Below are positions 1-6,229 of a stretch of 8,322 nt of DNA, in pieces. Below the pieces are notes generated by a model. It saw only the letters and a program-made list of their open reading frames with translations, was not told the origin of the DNA and ran no database searches. Origin of the DNA: Pseudomonadota bacterium (GTDB taxonomy: Bacteria; Pseudomonadota; Alphaproteobacteria; Rhizobiales; Xanthobacteraceae); assembly GCA_963205465.1 (NCBI GenBank), contig CAUJKG010000143.1, forward strand, positions 1-8,322, written 5' to 3'. Positions within the stretch are counted from its first letter, which is position 1. Every line of letters begins with the position of its first letter. Both the position numbers and the translations under genes were made by a program.

Positions 1-1423
1 GAACGGCGCCGACGTCGCGATGCTGAACGCGATGTTGAACGTCATCGTCGAGGAAGAGCTCTACGACAAGCAGTACATCCAGACCTATGTCGAAGGCTTC
101 GAGGCGTGGAAGGAAAACATCAAGGACTTCACGCCCGAAGAGATGGAGCAGATCTGCGGGATCGAGGCGGAAACGCTGCGCGAAGTGGCCCGCGCTTACG
201 CACGCGCGGAAAGCGCGATCATCTTCTGGGGTATGGGCGTCTCGCAGCATACCCACGGCACCGACAATGCGCGCTGCCTGATTGCGCTCGCGTTGATCAC
301 GGGCCAGGTCGGACGGCCCGGCACCGGCCTGCATCCGCTGCGCGGACAGAATAACGTGCAAGGCGCGTCCGACGCCGGCCTGATCCCGATGTTCTTCCCC
401 GATTACAAATCCGTGGAAGCGCCGGAAATCCGTTCGCTCTACGAAGATAAATGGGGCGTGAAGCTGCCGCCGAAACGCGGCAAGACCGTCGTCGAGATCA
501 TGGATGCGATCCATGCGAACGAGATCAAGGGCATGTATATCGAGGGCGAAAACCCCGCGATGTCCGACCCCGATCTCAACCACGCTCGCGAGGCGCTCGC
601 GCATCTCGAACATCTGGTGGTCCAGGACCTTTTCCTCACGGAAACCGCCATCTACGCGGATGTCATCCTTCCCGCATCCGGCTGGCCGGAGAAAGACGGG
701 ACGGTCACGAACACGAACCGCCAGGTGCAGATGGGCCGCAAAGCCGTTCCGCTTCCCGGAGGAGCACGGGAAGACCTCTGGATAATCCAGGACATTGCTA
801 ATCGCATGGGTTGCGGCTGGAACTACAAGCATGTCGGCGAAGTCTTCACTGAAATGGCGTCGATGATGCCGGCGCTCGCAAATATTTCGTGGGACCGGGT
901 CGAGAACGAAAATTCCGTGACCTACCCGACCGATGCTCCGGACAAGCCGGGCCGCGATGTCGTGTTCGACCAGGGGTTCCCGCGTCCCGGCGGCTTCGCA
1001 AAGCTCGTCGCCGCGAAACTCACGCCGCCGGACGAAGTGCCGGACGAAGAATATCCCTTCGTGCTTTCGACCGGCCGTCAGCTCGAGCACTGGCACACCG
1101 GCTCGATGACGCGGCGCGCGCAGGTGCTGGACGCCATCGAGCCCACCGCCATCGCGCAGCTTTCGCGCGGCACGATTGCAAAGCTCGGGATTCGTCCCGG
1201 CGATCGGGTTCGCGTTTCCACGCGGCGCGGTTCGATCGAGCTGCATTCGCGGCAGGACGACGCGGTGCCGGATGGCGTCGTGTTCATTCCGTTCGCTTAT
1301 GTCGAGGCAGCCGCGAATTTGCTTACCAACCCGAAGCTCGATCCATTCGGCAAGATTCCGGAGTTCAAATACTGCGCCGCCAAGATTGAGCCGGTTTCGA
1401 CAGTGCAGGTTGCGGCGGAATAA
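1..1423 (+). CDS. fdsA: NAD-dependent formate dehydrogenase, molybdenum-containing alpha subunit (C-terminal part, 5' truncated by window edge)
   Basis: This is the C-terminal 473 residues of the catalytic subunit that oxidises formate to CO2 at a bis-MGD molybdenum centre. The frame is open from the first whole codon (base 2, reading NGADVAMLN) to TAA at 1421-1423, so the true start lies upstream and the first ATG at 20 is internal. Visible family blocks are WGMGVSQHTHGTDNARC, ALITGQVGRPGTGLHPLRGQ, NNVQGASDAG and EGENPAMSDPD, then VILPASGWPEKDGTVTNTNR and the C-terminal MGD-binding domain (STGRQLEHWHTGSMTRR, the GIRPGDRVRVSTRRG beta strands, and NLLTNPKLDPFGKIPEFKYC). The segment matches soluble FdsA-type enzymes better than membrane FdnG types. 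The N-terminal Fe-S domains and the active-site Cys/Sec lie outside the window, so selenium use cannot be judged. The following fdhD and mobA genes support the call. In the Rhodobacter capsulatus fds operon, fdsG and fdsB lie upstream; I cannot see that here. Confidence 0.95.
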   Translation, partial: NGADVAMLNAMLNVIVEEELYDKQYIQTYVEGFEAWKENIKDFTPEEMEQICGIEAETLREVARAYARAESAIIFWGMGVSQHTHGTDNARCLIALALITGQVGRPGTGLHPLRGQNNVQGASDAGLIPMFFPDYKSVEAPEIRSLYEDKWGVKLPPKRGKTVVEIMDAIHANEIKGMYIEGENPAMSDPDLNHAREALAHLEHLVVQDLFLTETAIYADVILPASGWPEKDGTVTNTNRQVQMGRKAVPLPGGAREDLWIIQDIANRMGCGWNYKHVGEVFTEMASMMPALANISWDRVENENSVTYPTDAPDKPGRDVVFDQGFPRPGGFAKLVAAKLTPPDEVPDEEYPFVLSTGRQLEHWHTGSMTRRAQVLDAIEPTAIAQLSRGTIAKLGIRPGDRVRVSTRRGSIELHSRQDDAVPDGVVFIPFAYVEAAANLLTNPKLDPFGKIPEFKYCAAKIEPVSTVQVAAE

Positions 1424-1450
1424 ACTCCGCCGCACCTATCCCCGCGACTG

Positions 1451-1466
1451 TGCTATAGTTTGGCCA
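1451..1466 (+). promoter_or_regulatory. Candidate extended -10 promoter directly in front of fdhD (possibly leaderless)
   Basis: Bases 1451-1459 read TGCTATAGT, a TGN extension plus a TATAGT -10 hexamer (1454-1459). With the usual six-base gap to the start point, +1 would be 1466, the A of the fdhD ATG. No good -35 hexamer lies 16-18 bp upstream, which is tolerable for an extended -10. No purine-rich Shine-Dalgarno sequence precedes the ATG (GTTTGGCC instead). This is a motif match by eye in a 42-bp gap and fdhD may simply be co-transcribed with fdsA. Confidence 0.35.
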
Positions 1467-2344
1467 TGTCCGGCGACCATTATCTCATCAAGCCTGATCC
1501 GCGCGACCCGCGACTGACTGAGCGCGTGTCCGGCATCGATCAGACCGGAGCCCGCGTCGAGACGTCGGTGACGGTCGAACGCGCGCTCACGATTTACCTG
1601 AACGCGCAGGAGATCGTCACTGCGATGACGATCAACGACTATCCCGCATATCTCGCCCTTGGCTTCCTGCTGAACCAGAACATGCTGATGCCGGACGATG
1701 TCGTCACCAGCGTCGACTATGACGACGACCTCTCGGTCGCGGTCGTCCGCACCGAGCGAAAAACCGATTACGAAGAAAAGCTCCGCAAGCGACCGCAGAC
1801 CTCGGGCTGCGCGCAAGGCACCACGTTCGGCGATCTCATGGAAGCGCTGGAAGACGTGAAGCTGCCGGACACAGAGCTGCGCACGTCATGGCTCTACGAA
1901 CTCACGCATCAGATCAACACGACGCCCTCGCTCTATCTGGAAGCCGGCGCGATCCATGGCTGCGTGCTGGCGAGACAGGACAAGCCGCTCGCGTATATGG
2001 AAGACGTCGGCCGTCACAACGCCGTCGACAAAATCGCCGGATGGATGTTTCAGAACAAGGTTTCCGCGCACGACAAGATCTTTTATACGACCGGCCGCCT
2101 CACCTCGGAAATGGTCATCAAGACGGTCCGCATGGGAATTCCGATTCTGGTCTCGCGCTCCGGCTTCACCGCATGGGGTGTCGAGCTTGCGCGGAAAGCC
2201 AATCTGACTTTGATCGGCCGCGCACGAGGAAAACGCTTTATCGCGCTCGCGGGCGAGCAGCGGATCGTCTTCGATCAGGACATCGACAGCGTGCAGGAAG
2301 AAAGCGGCCGCTTCCGCCGCAAGGCCGCGATGCATGACGAATAA
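1466..2344 (+). CDS. fdhD: Formate dehydrogenase accessory sulfurtransferase FdhD/FdsC, single-cysteine variant
   Basis: FdhD proteins bind bis-MGD, transfer sulfur from the IscS cysteine desulfurase to the molybdenum centre, and act as cytoplasmic chaperones for formate dehydrogenase. From ATG 1466 the product is 292 aa; an in-frame TTG at 1460 would add two residues, but ATG is preferred. Family signatures seen: EDVGRHNAVDK (residues 179-189), a TGRLTSEMVIK block near 209-219, GIPILVSRSGFTAWGVELAR, and LTLIGRARGKRF. The region equivalent to the E. coli FdhD CxxC loop reads S-G-C-A-Q-G: Cys115 is present (1808-1810), but the second Cys is Gly118. The gene starts 42 bp after fdsA and overlaps mobA by 11 bp, the position held by fdsC in fds operons. 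Family assignment is sure; whether sulfur transfer works with one cysteine is open. Confidence 0.95.
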   Translation: MSGDHYLIKPDPRDPRLTERVSGIDQTGARVETSVTVERALTIYLNAQEIVTAMTINDYPAYLALGFLLNQNMLMPDDVVTSVDYDDDLSVAVVRTERKTDYEEKLRKRPQTSGCAQGTTFGDLMEALEDVKLPDTELRTSWLYELTHQINTTPSLYLEAGAIHGCVLARQDKPLAYMEDVGRHNAVDKIAGWMFQNKVSAHDKIFYTTGRLTSEMVIKTVRMGIPILVSRSGFTAWGVELARKANLTLIGRARGKRFIALAGEQRIVFDQDIDSVQEESGRFRRKAAMHDE

Positions 2345-2963
2345 GCCGCTTGGCCTGGTACTCGCCGGCGGCCTGGCGCGCAGAATGGGCGGCGGCGATA
2401 AAAGCCTGATCGAGATCGGTGGCGTCACCATCCTCGAGCGGGTTCTATCGCGCATGAAACCGCAATGCTCGCGCATGATCATCAATGCGAATGGAGATGC
2501 TTCGCGTTTCGGATTTACCGGCCTGCCGATCGTCCCGGACGATATTCCCGATTTTGCCGGGCCGCTCGCCGGAATCCTTGCCGGGCTCGATTGGGCGGCG
2601 GCAAACGAACCGGACACGGAATATATCGCCAGCGTTCCCGGCGATTGCCCGTTTCTGCCGCGCGAATTGGTGCAGCGACTGGAAGAAGCGCGCAAGCATG
2701 AAGGAAAGCCGCTCGCCTGCGCGAAATCCGGCGACTGGCGTCATCCCGTCGTCGGTTTGTGGCCCGTCGCGCTGCGCGCTGATTTACGGCATGCCTTGAT
2801 GAAGGAGCAGCTTCACAAGATCGAAGTATGGACTGCACGCTACGGTGTCGCGACCGCAGTATGGCCGGACCAGCCGATCGACCCGTTTTTCAACGTCAAC
2901 ACGCCCGAAGATGCGGCGCGCGCAAATGAAGTCGCGAAGCAATATGAGACGGAAGAAAGCTAG
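2334..2963 (+). CDS. mobA: Molybdenum cofactor guanylyltransferase MobA
   Basis: MobA transfers GMP from GTP to Mo-molybdopterin, giving the MGD form used by formate dehydrogenase; it is cytoplasmic. The 209-aa product is close to the 194 aa of E. coli MobA. Visible motifs are the nucleotide-binding LAGGLARRMGGGDK (residues 10-23), GPLAGILAGL (76-85), GDCPFL with the metal/nucleotide-contacting Asp (103-108), HPVVGLWP (137-144) and the closing NVNTPEDAARA (187-197). The ATG at 2334 lies inside the end of fdhD in another frame (11-bp overlap with TAA at 2342-2344), with AAGG about 10 nt upstream, which suggests translational coupling. This ties MGD supply to the formate dehydrogenase operon. 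No anomalies seen. Confidence 0.95.
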   Translation: MTNKPLGLVLAGGLARRMGGGDKSLIEIGGVTILERVLSRMKPQCSRMIINANGDASRFGFTGLPIVPDDIPDFAGPLAGILAGLDWAAANEPDTEYIASVPGDCPFLPRELVQRLEEARKHEGKPLACAKSGDWRHPVVGLWPVALRADLRHALMKEQLHKIEVWTARYGVATAVWPDQPIDPFFNVNTPEDAARANEVAKQYETEES

Positions 2964-3022
2964 CGCTTTGTTGCCCGGCGGGCGAGCAGGAGCATCCGCC
3001 GTTCCTTGCAAACTTGCTTTTC
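2964..3022. terminator. Convergent mobA/moeA gap with a weak hairpin, terminator role uncertain
   Basis: The 59 bp between the two convergent stop codons contain a 6-bp inverted repeat, CGGCGG at 2976-2981 and CCGCCG at 2996-3001, with a 14-nt loop. A TTTT run occurs at 3018-3021, but 16 nt beyond the stem. This is not a canonical Rho-independent terminator for either strand, though some termination function would be expected between converging genes. Confidence 0.2.
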
Positions 3023-4294
3023 TCAGGCAGTGAGCGCGGCATAAGAGAAAAATTTTACGCGATCGCCTACCGCGACATGCGTGATTTCCTCGGGCAGTTC
3101 GACAAGACCATCCGTTTCGGTGAGAGAGGTGATGACGCCGGCTCCATCCTGCGGATGTTTCATTGCCTCGAAGCCACCATCGGCACGTTGCCGGAGCGCA
3201 ACGCGCACATATTCGCGGCGGCCTGATTTTTTCTTGTAATCGAAAGTGCTCGCGACCCAGAGCGGCTGGGGCGCTAGCGGCGTTGCACCGGCGAGCCGGG
3301 CAAGCAACGGCTTGACCACGCGAATGAACGTCACGAAAACCGCGACAGGATTTCCCGGCAGGCCAACGAAAGCCGCGCGGTTGCCGTTTTGATGTGGAAT
3401 GACGCCCATCGCGACCGGACGCCCCGGCTTGATGGCGATACGCCAAAAATCAAGCGACCCGATGCTTTCCACGGCATTGCGCACGTAGTCGGCGTCGCCC
3501 GTCGAAACCCCGCCCGAGGTCAAAACCACATCGCTGGTCCCCGCAGCCTCTGCGAGCGCAGCCTTCAATAGCGACGGATCATCCCGGAGTATGCCGAGGT
3601 CCGATACTTCGCACCCGCTTTGCTCAAGCATATGCCGCAACAGCGTGCGATTGGCGTCGAATACCTGCACACCTTCCAGATTCGATCCAGGCTCCGCGAT
3701 TTCATTCCCGGTTGAAAATATGGAAACCCGAATGCGGCGACGCACGTCCAGTTGCGTCAGCCCCAGCGCCGCGGCAAGAGCGATGTTTTGCGCGTTCAGC
3801 ACTCGCCCCGCCGGTATGGCGGTCGAACCAGCTTCAACATCTTCACCATGCAGACGGCAATTGGCTCCGCGTTTCAAGCCTGCCGGCAAGACGACGGTTC
3901 CGCCCTCTTCGCGCGCATCCTCCTGCATGAACACGGTATCCGCGCCCTCGGGCATGCGCGCGCCGGTAAAAATCCGGATCGCTTCGCGTTCGCCTAACGA
4001 GTGTATCGGCACCTCGCCCGCCATGAGGCGGCCGCCGATCTTTAAAACGGTATCGCCGGACGGATCGAGATCGGCATGACGCACCGCATAGCCATCGACG
4101 GCGGAGTTGTCGAAATGCGGAAGATCGACCGCCGCGATCACGTCCTTCGCAATCGTCCGGCCGCGGCAAGCTGCAAGCGCTACGGCTTCGACGGCTGCGA
4201 CAGGAAAAATGCGGTCACGGATCAATTGCTCCATGACTTCGATCGGCATCAAGGGGCCATCGAAGGCAAAACAATCATCGGTGAGCTGCGCCAT
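3023..4294 (-). CDS. moeA: Molybdopterin molybdenumtransferase MoeA
   Basis: MoeA inserts molybdate into adenylylated molybdopterin, the step before MobA. The 423-aa length is near E. coli MoeA (411 aa). Signatures in order: DLPHFDNSAVDGYAV (57-71), IFTGARMPEGADTVFMQED (108-126), SIFSTGNEIAEPG (191-203), TSGGVSTGDADYVR (259-272) in the MoaB/Mog-like catalytic domain, IKPGRPVAMG (288-297), and FVGLPGNPVAVF (309-320). A C-terminal domain IV block contains GAGVITSLTETDGLVELPEE (385-404). The ATG at 4292-4294 is preceded on its strand by AGGG with about 6 nt spacing. The gene converges on mobA, so it is not in the fds operon although functionally linked. It is separated by 334 bp from the dehydratase gene upstream and probably has its own promoter. 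All key motifs are intact. Confidence 0.96.
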   Translation of the reverse strand: MAQLTDDCFAFDGPLMPIEVMEQLIRDRIFPVAAVEAVALAACRGRTIAKDVIAAVDLPHFDNSAVDGYAVRHADLDPSGDTVLKIGGRLMAGEVPIHSLGEREAIRIFTGARMPEGADTVFMQEDAREEGGTVVLPAGLKRGANCRLHGEDVEAGSTAIPAGRVLNAQNIALAAALGLTQLDVRRRIRVSIFSTGNEIAEPGSNLEGVQVFDANRTLLRHMLEQSGCEVSDLGILRDDPSLLKAALAEAAGTSDVVLTSGGVSTGDADYVRNAVESIGSLDFWRIAIKPGRPVAMGVIPHQNGNRAAFVGLPGNPVAVFVTFIRVVKPLLARLAGATPLAPQPLWVASTFDYKKKSGRREYVRVALRQRADGGFEAMKHPQDGAGVITSLTETDGLVELPEEITHVAVGDRVKFFSYAALTA

Positions 4295-4339
4295 GGTTAC
4301 CCTGCAGGATTTCGCTGGAGGAACTCAAGCGAGGGCTTC

Positions 4340-4370
4340 CCTGCCAAACGCAGGTTCCCCAATCCTATAT
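4340..4370 (-). promoter_or_regulatory. moeA: Possible moeA promoter and 5' stem-loop
   Basis: On the - strand a TATATA hexamer (4365-4370) lies about 70 bp before the moeA ATG and is the only AT-rich -10-like site in the gap. The best upstream -35 candidate (TTATCG) is poorly spaced at 19 bp, so the match is weak. Just downstream, bases 4340-4354 form a 5-bp stem (CCTGC/GCAGG) with a 5-nt loop, which would sit near the 5' end of such a transcript. Confidence 0.2.
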
Positions 4371-4529
4371 AGCGGAAAATGGCAGGCCCGCGATAACGAG
4401 CGGCGGTGTATCGCCGTGGTGCAGAGATATGCCGGAGTCAGACTGCACGCAGGGGGGCTCGAAATACCCTTACCCGCCTTGAATGCACCCGATGGAAAAG
4501 CGCCCTGCCAAACTCGTCGTGCCCGGTCT

Positions 4530-4555
4530 CTCAAGCCGGCTAAAGCCGGCTTGAG
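4530..4555 (-). terminator. Perfect 11-bp hairpin downstream of the dehydratase gene
   Basis: CTCAAGCCGGC (4530-4540), loop TAAA (4541-4544) and GCCGGCTTGAG (4545-4555) form a perfect, GC-rich stem-loop. It lies 73 bp after the dehydratase stop on the - strand and about 235 bp before the moeA ATG. Neither flank has a T-tract, so it is not a textbook intrinsic terminator. It may instead protect the mRNA 3' end, assist termination, or be a copy of a dispersed palindromic repeat. Confidence 0.45.
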
Positions 4556-4628
4556 CATTCAATTTGCCGATGCGAAAGGCTTCCTCGACAGGGAAGGCAA
4601 CGGAACGCCCGGCACGAGTGCTGTACGT

Positions 4629-6128
4629 TCAGGTAGCGCTCTTCGTTCCGCTCGGCTGCGCTCCGGCGAGCTTCCGGGCGAGTTCCTTTTTCGCTTCGGT
4701 CTGCATCCCGCGCGCGATTTGAATGCGCTGCGCCTGCGGTGAGCCGGCGCCGTGCAGGCTTTCGGTGAGGTAGCCGACCGCGTTGCGTCCGATCGTCATG
4801 TTTTCGATCAGCCGGAGCACGCGCATGCGATCCGTCACGTCGACGCCATCCTTCGCGCCCAGAAACTTCCGGACCAGCGGACCGATCTCATTGTTCCGGA
4901 GATCTTTCTCCGATGGCATCGTGACCACGAGGCCGCCCGCGATGTCCTGCGCGAGCCGGGAAATCTCGTAAGGAAAACGCGTCACGTTATGCTTGGCGAC
5001 GTTCGAGAGCATCTCGTCGTTGATCTGCGCGCCCGACGGCAGTTTTTTGGATTTTGCCGCCCCTGCCACGCAACTGGAATAGATGGTCTCGTTGAGGTGC
5101 GTCATCTCGACCAGCTTGTCTTTGATGTGAGAAACGCTTTCGACGCCGTTGTGCTCCGCTGCGGTTGCGGCCGCGCCGATCAGCACGTCGCCAAGACCCG
5201 TTTTGCAGACATAAGAAGAGCGGTGATAGGTCGTGAAGCGCTCGACCAGCGTCGCAGCATGCGACCACTCGCCATCCATGAAGACGTGTTCGTAAGGAAC
5301 GAATACGTCCTCGAACACGATCAGCGCTTCCTGGCCCGCGAACTGTGCATTGCCGGCGTCCATACTGCCGCCATCCATGATGCGGGTGTCGTTGGTCTGA
5401 CGGCCGACGATATATGTGAGGCCCGGGCTATCCACCCGGATCGCACCGACCACGGACCATTCGCGATCGGCTTCGGTCATGCGCATGGTCGGCATGAAAA
5501 TCAGCCAGTGCGAATTGACGGCGCCGGTCTGGTGCGCCTTCGCGCCGCTCACGTAAATTCCCTGCTCGTCGCGCTTCACGACCCGCAGAAACAGATCGGG
5601 ATCGGACTGCTTGTGCGGAGGCTTGGAGCGATCGCCTTTTGGGTCGGTCATCGCGCCGCCGATCACGATGTTGGCGTCCTGCGCGCGCTTCAGGAACTTC
5701 AGGAAGCGTTCGTGATACTTCGTATTGTGCTCGCGATCGATGTCGAATGTAACGGAATGACATGCGCTGATCGCATCAAGACCGACGCAGCGCTGAAAAC
5801 ACGTTCCGGTACGGCGGCCCAATTCGCGCTGCATCTCATGCTTATTGAGAATATCGTCCGGCGTCGCCGGCACGTGCAAAAACCGGTTCACCGGCCTGCC
5901 GCGCACCTCGGTGCGAACGCCGCCGAGCTCGGGGCGCTCCGTCGCCAATCGATAGGTTTCCGCCATTGCGTTGATGGAGGGCCAGATCACGGGATTATCG
6001 ACCGGCTCGCCGACGCGCTCGCCCATGAAGAATACGTTCATATCCCTTCTGCGAAGCGACTCCACATAATCCTCGGCGGTAACAATCGGCTTCGAGAAAT
6101 CTTTCCAAAGTTCGTCGATGTTTTTCAT
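4629..6128 (-). CDS. abfD: 4-hydroxybutyryl-CoA dehydratase / vinylacetyl-CoA isomerase-like FAD/[4Fe-4S] protein (HpaB superfamily)
   Basis: The 499-aa product belongs to the HpaB/AbfD flavoprotein superfamily. AbfD uses FAD and a [4Fe-4S] cluster to dehydrate 4-hydroxybutyryl-CoA to crotonyl-CoA by a ketyl-radical route. The family's cluster ligands (Cys99, Cys103, His292, Cys299 in the Clostridium aminobutyricum enzyme) have counterparts here: CFQRC at Cys110/Cys114, and HRSSYVCK with His302, Tyr306, Cys308 and Lys309. Other shared blocks are GAMTDPKGDR (158-167), GAKAHQTG (195-202), GQEALIVFEDVF with Glu267, KDKLVEMTHLNET (336-348), NVTRFPYEISRLAQDIAGG (381-399) and TESLHGAGSPQAQR with Glu456. 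True HpaB hydroxylases lack these cysteines. One oddity is that His302 to Cys308 is one residue shorter than I recall for the clostridial enzyme. ATG 6126-6128 is preceded by GGAG (6136-6139, 7-nt spacing). It is last in the SDR-ligase-dehydratase cluster. Superfamily and Fe-S class are well supported; the substrate is inferred. Confidence 0.85.
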   Translation of the reverse strand: MKNIDELWKDFSKPIVTAEDYVESLRRRDMNVFFMGERVGEPVDNPVIWPSINAMAETYRLATERPELGGVRTEVRGRPVNRFLHVPATPDDILNKHEMQRELGRRTGTCFQRCVGLDAISACHSVTFDIDREHNTKYHERFLKFLKRAQDANIVIGGAMTDPKGDRSKPPHKQSDPDLFLRVVKRDEQGIYVSGAKAHQTGAVNSHWLIFMPTMRMTEADREWSVVGAIRVDSPGLTYIVGRQTNDTRIMDGGSMDAGNAQFAGQEALIVFEDVFVPYEHVFMDGEWSHAATLVERFTTYHRSSYVCKTGLGDVLIGAAATAAEHNGVESVSHIKDKLVEMTHLNETIYSSCVAGAAKSKKLPSGAQINDEMLSNVAKHNVTRFPYEISRLAQDIAGGLVVTMPSEKDLRNNEIGPLVRKFLGAKDGVDVTDRMRVLRLIENMTIGRNAVGYLTESLHGAGSPQAQRIQIARGMQTEAKKELARKLAGAQPSGTKSAT

Positions 6129-6132
6129 TTCT

Positions 6133-6162
6133 CTACTCCGCGATCACGACGGTCATTTTCAT
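6133..6162 (-). other. Possible nine-codon upstream ORF overlapping the dehydratase ribosome-binding site
   Basis: On the - strand ATG at 6160-6162 opens MKMTVVIAE and stops with TAG at 6133-6135, four bases before the dehydratase ATG and in another frame. Its last codons (GCG GAG TAG) contain the GGAG Shine-Dalgarno sequence of the dehydratase. No clear ribosome-binding site precedes it, so it may be chance; if translated it could couple or modulate initiation. Confidence 0.15.
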
Positions 6163-6229
6163 GTAGTGGACTGTTGACGTACGGGTATTCAGGCTCCGCC
6201 AGCATAACGGTTGCGCCGGATCTTCACGA

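Larger units (their letters stand above)
4295..4628. other. 334-bp intergenic region between the dehydratase stop and moeA start
   Basis: I find no convincing coding region here. Frames that stay open are extensions of moeA antisense frames or short and featureless. The gap contains the perfect hairpin at 4530-4555, possible moeA promoter elements around 4365-4370, a small stem-loop at 4340-4354, and an 11-base direct repeat (CCCTGCCAAAC at 4339-4349 and 4503-4513). No tRNA, 4.5S RNA or known riboswitch core was recognised. Confidence 0.6.

Noticed and set aside
1886..2695. 269-codon - strand frame spanning the fdhD/mobA junction
   Set aside because: It overlaps two certain genes on the other strand and shows no domain; a shadow of GC-rich codon use.
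4381..4480. Possible structured RNA or tRNA-like segment (CTCGAAAT near GGGGG)
   Set aside because: No 7-bp acceptor stem, anticodon arm or proper T-loop could be paired, and the 4.5S RNA core is absent.
4325..4558. 77-codon - strand ORF in the gap upstream of moeA
   Set aside because: Starts within the hairpin arm, has no Shine-Dalgarno or recognisable similarity, and its composition looks random.
4107..4742. + strand frame running from inside moeA through the 334-bp gap into the dehydratase end
   Set aside because: Most of it is antisense to moeA and to the dehydratase C-terminus. The gap portion has low-complexity Arg/Ala content and no ribosome-binding site.
4629..6128. Annotation as 4-hydroxyphenylacetate 3-monooxygenase (HpaB) proper
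   Set aside because: The Cys110/Cys114/His302/Cys308 set and long shared AbfD blocks point to the Fe-S dehydratase branch. No flavin reductase (HpaC) gene is in the window.
6174..6179. TTGACG as a + strand -35 element
   Set aside because: The nearest -10-like sequence is about 23 bp away, and no + strand gene follows.
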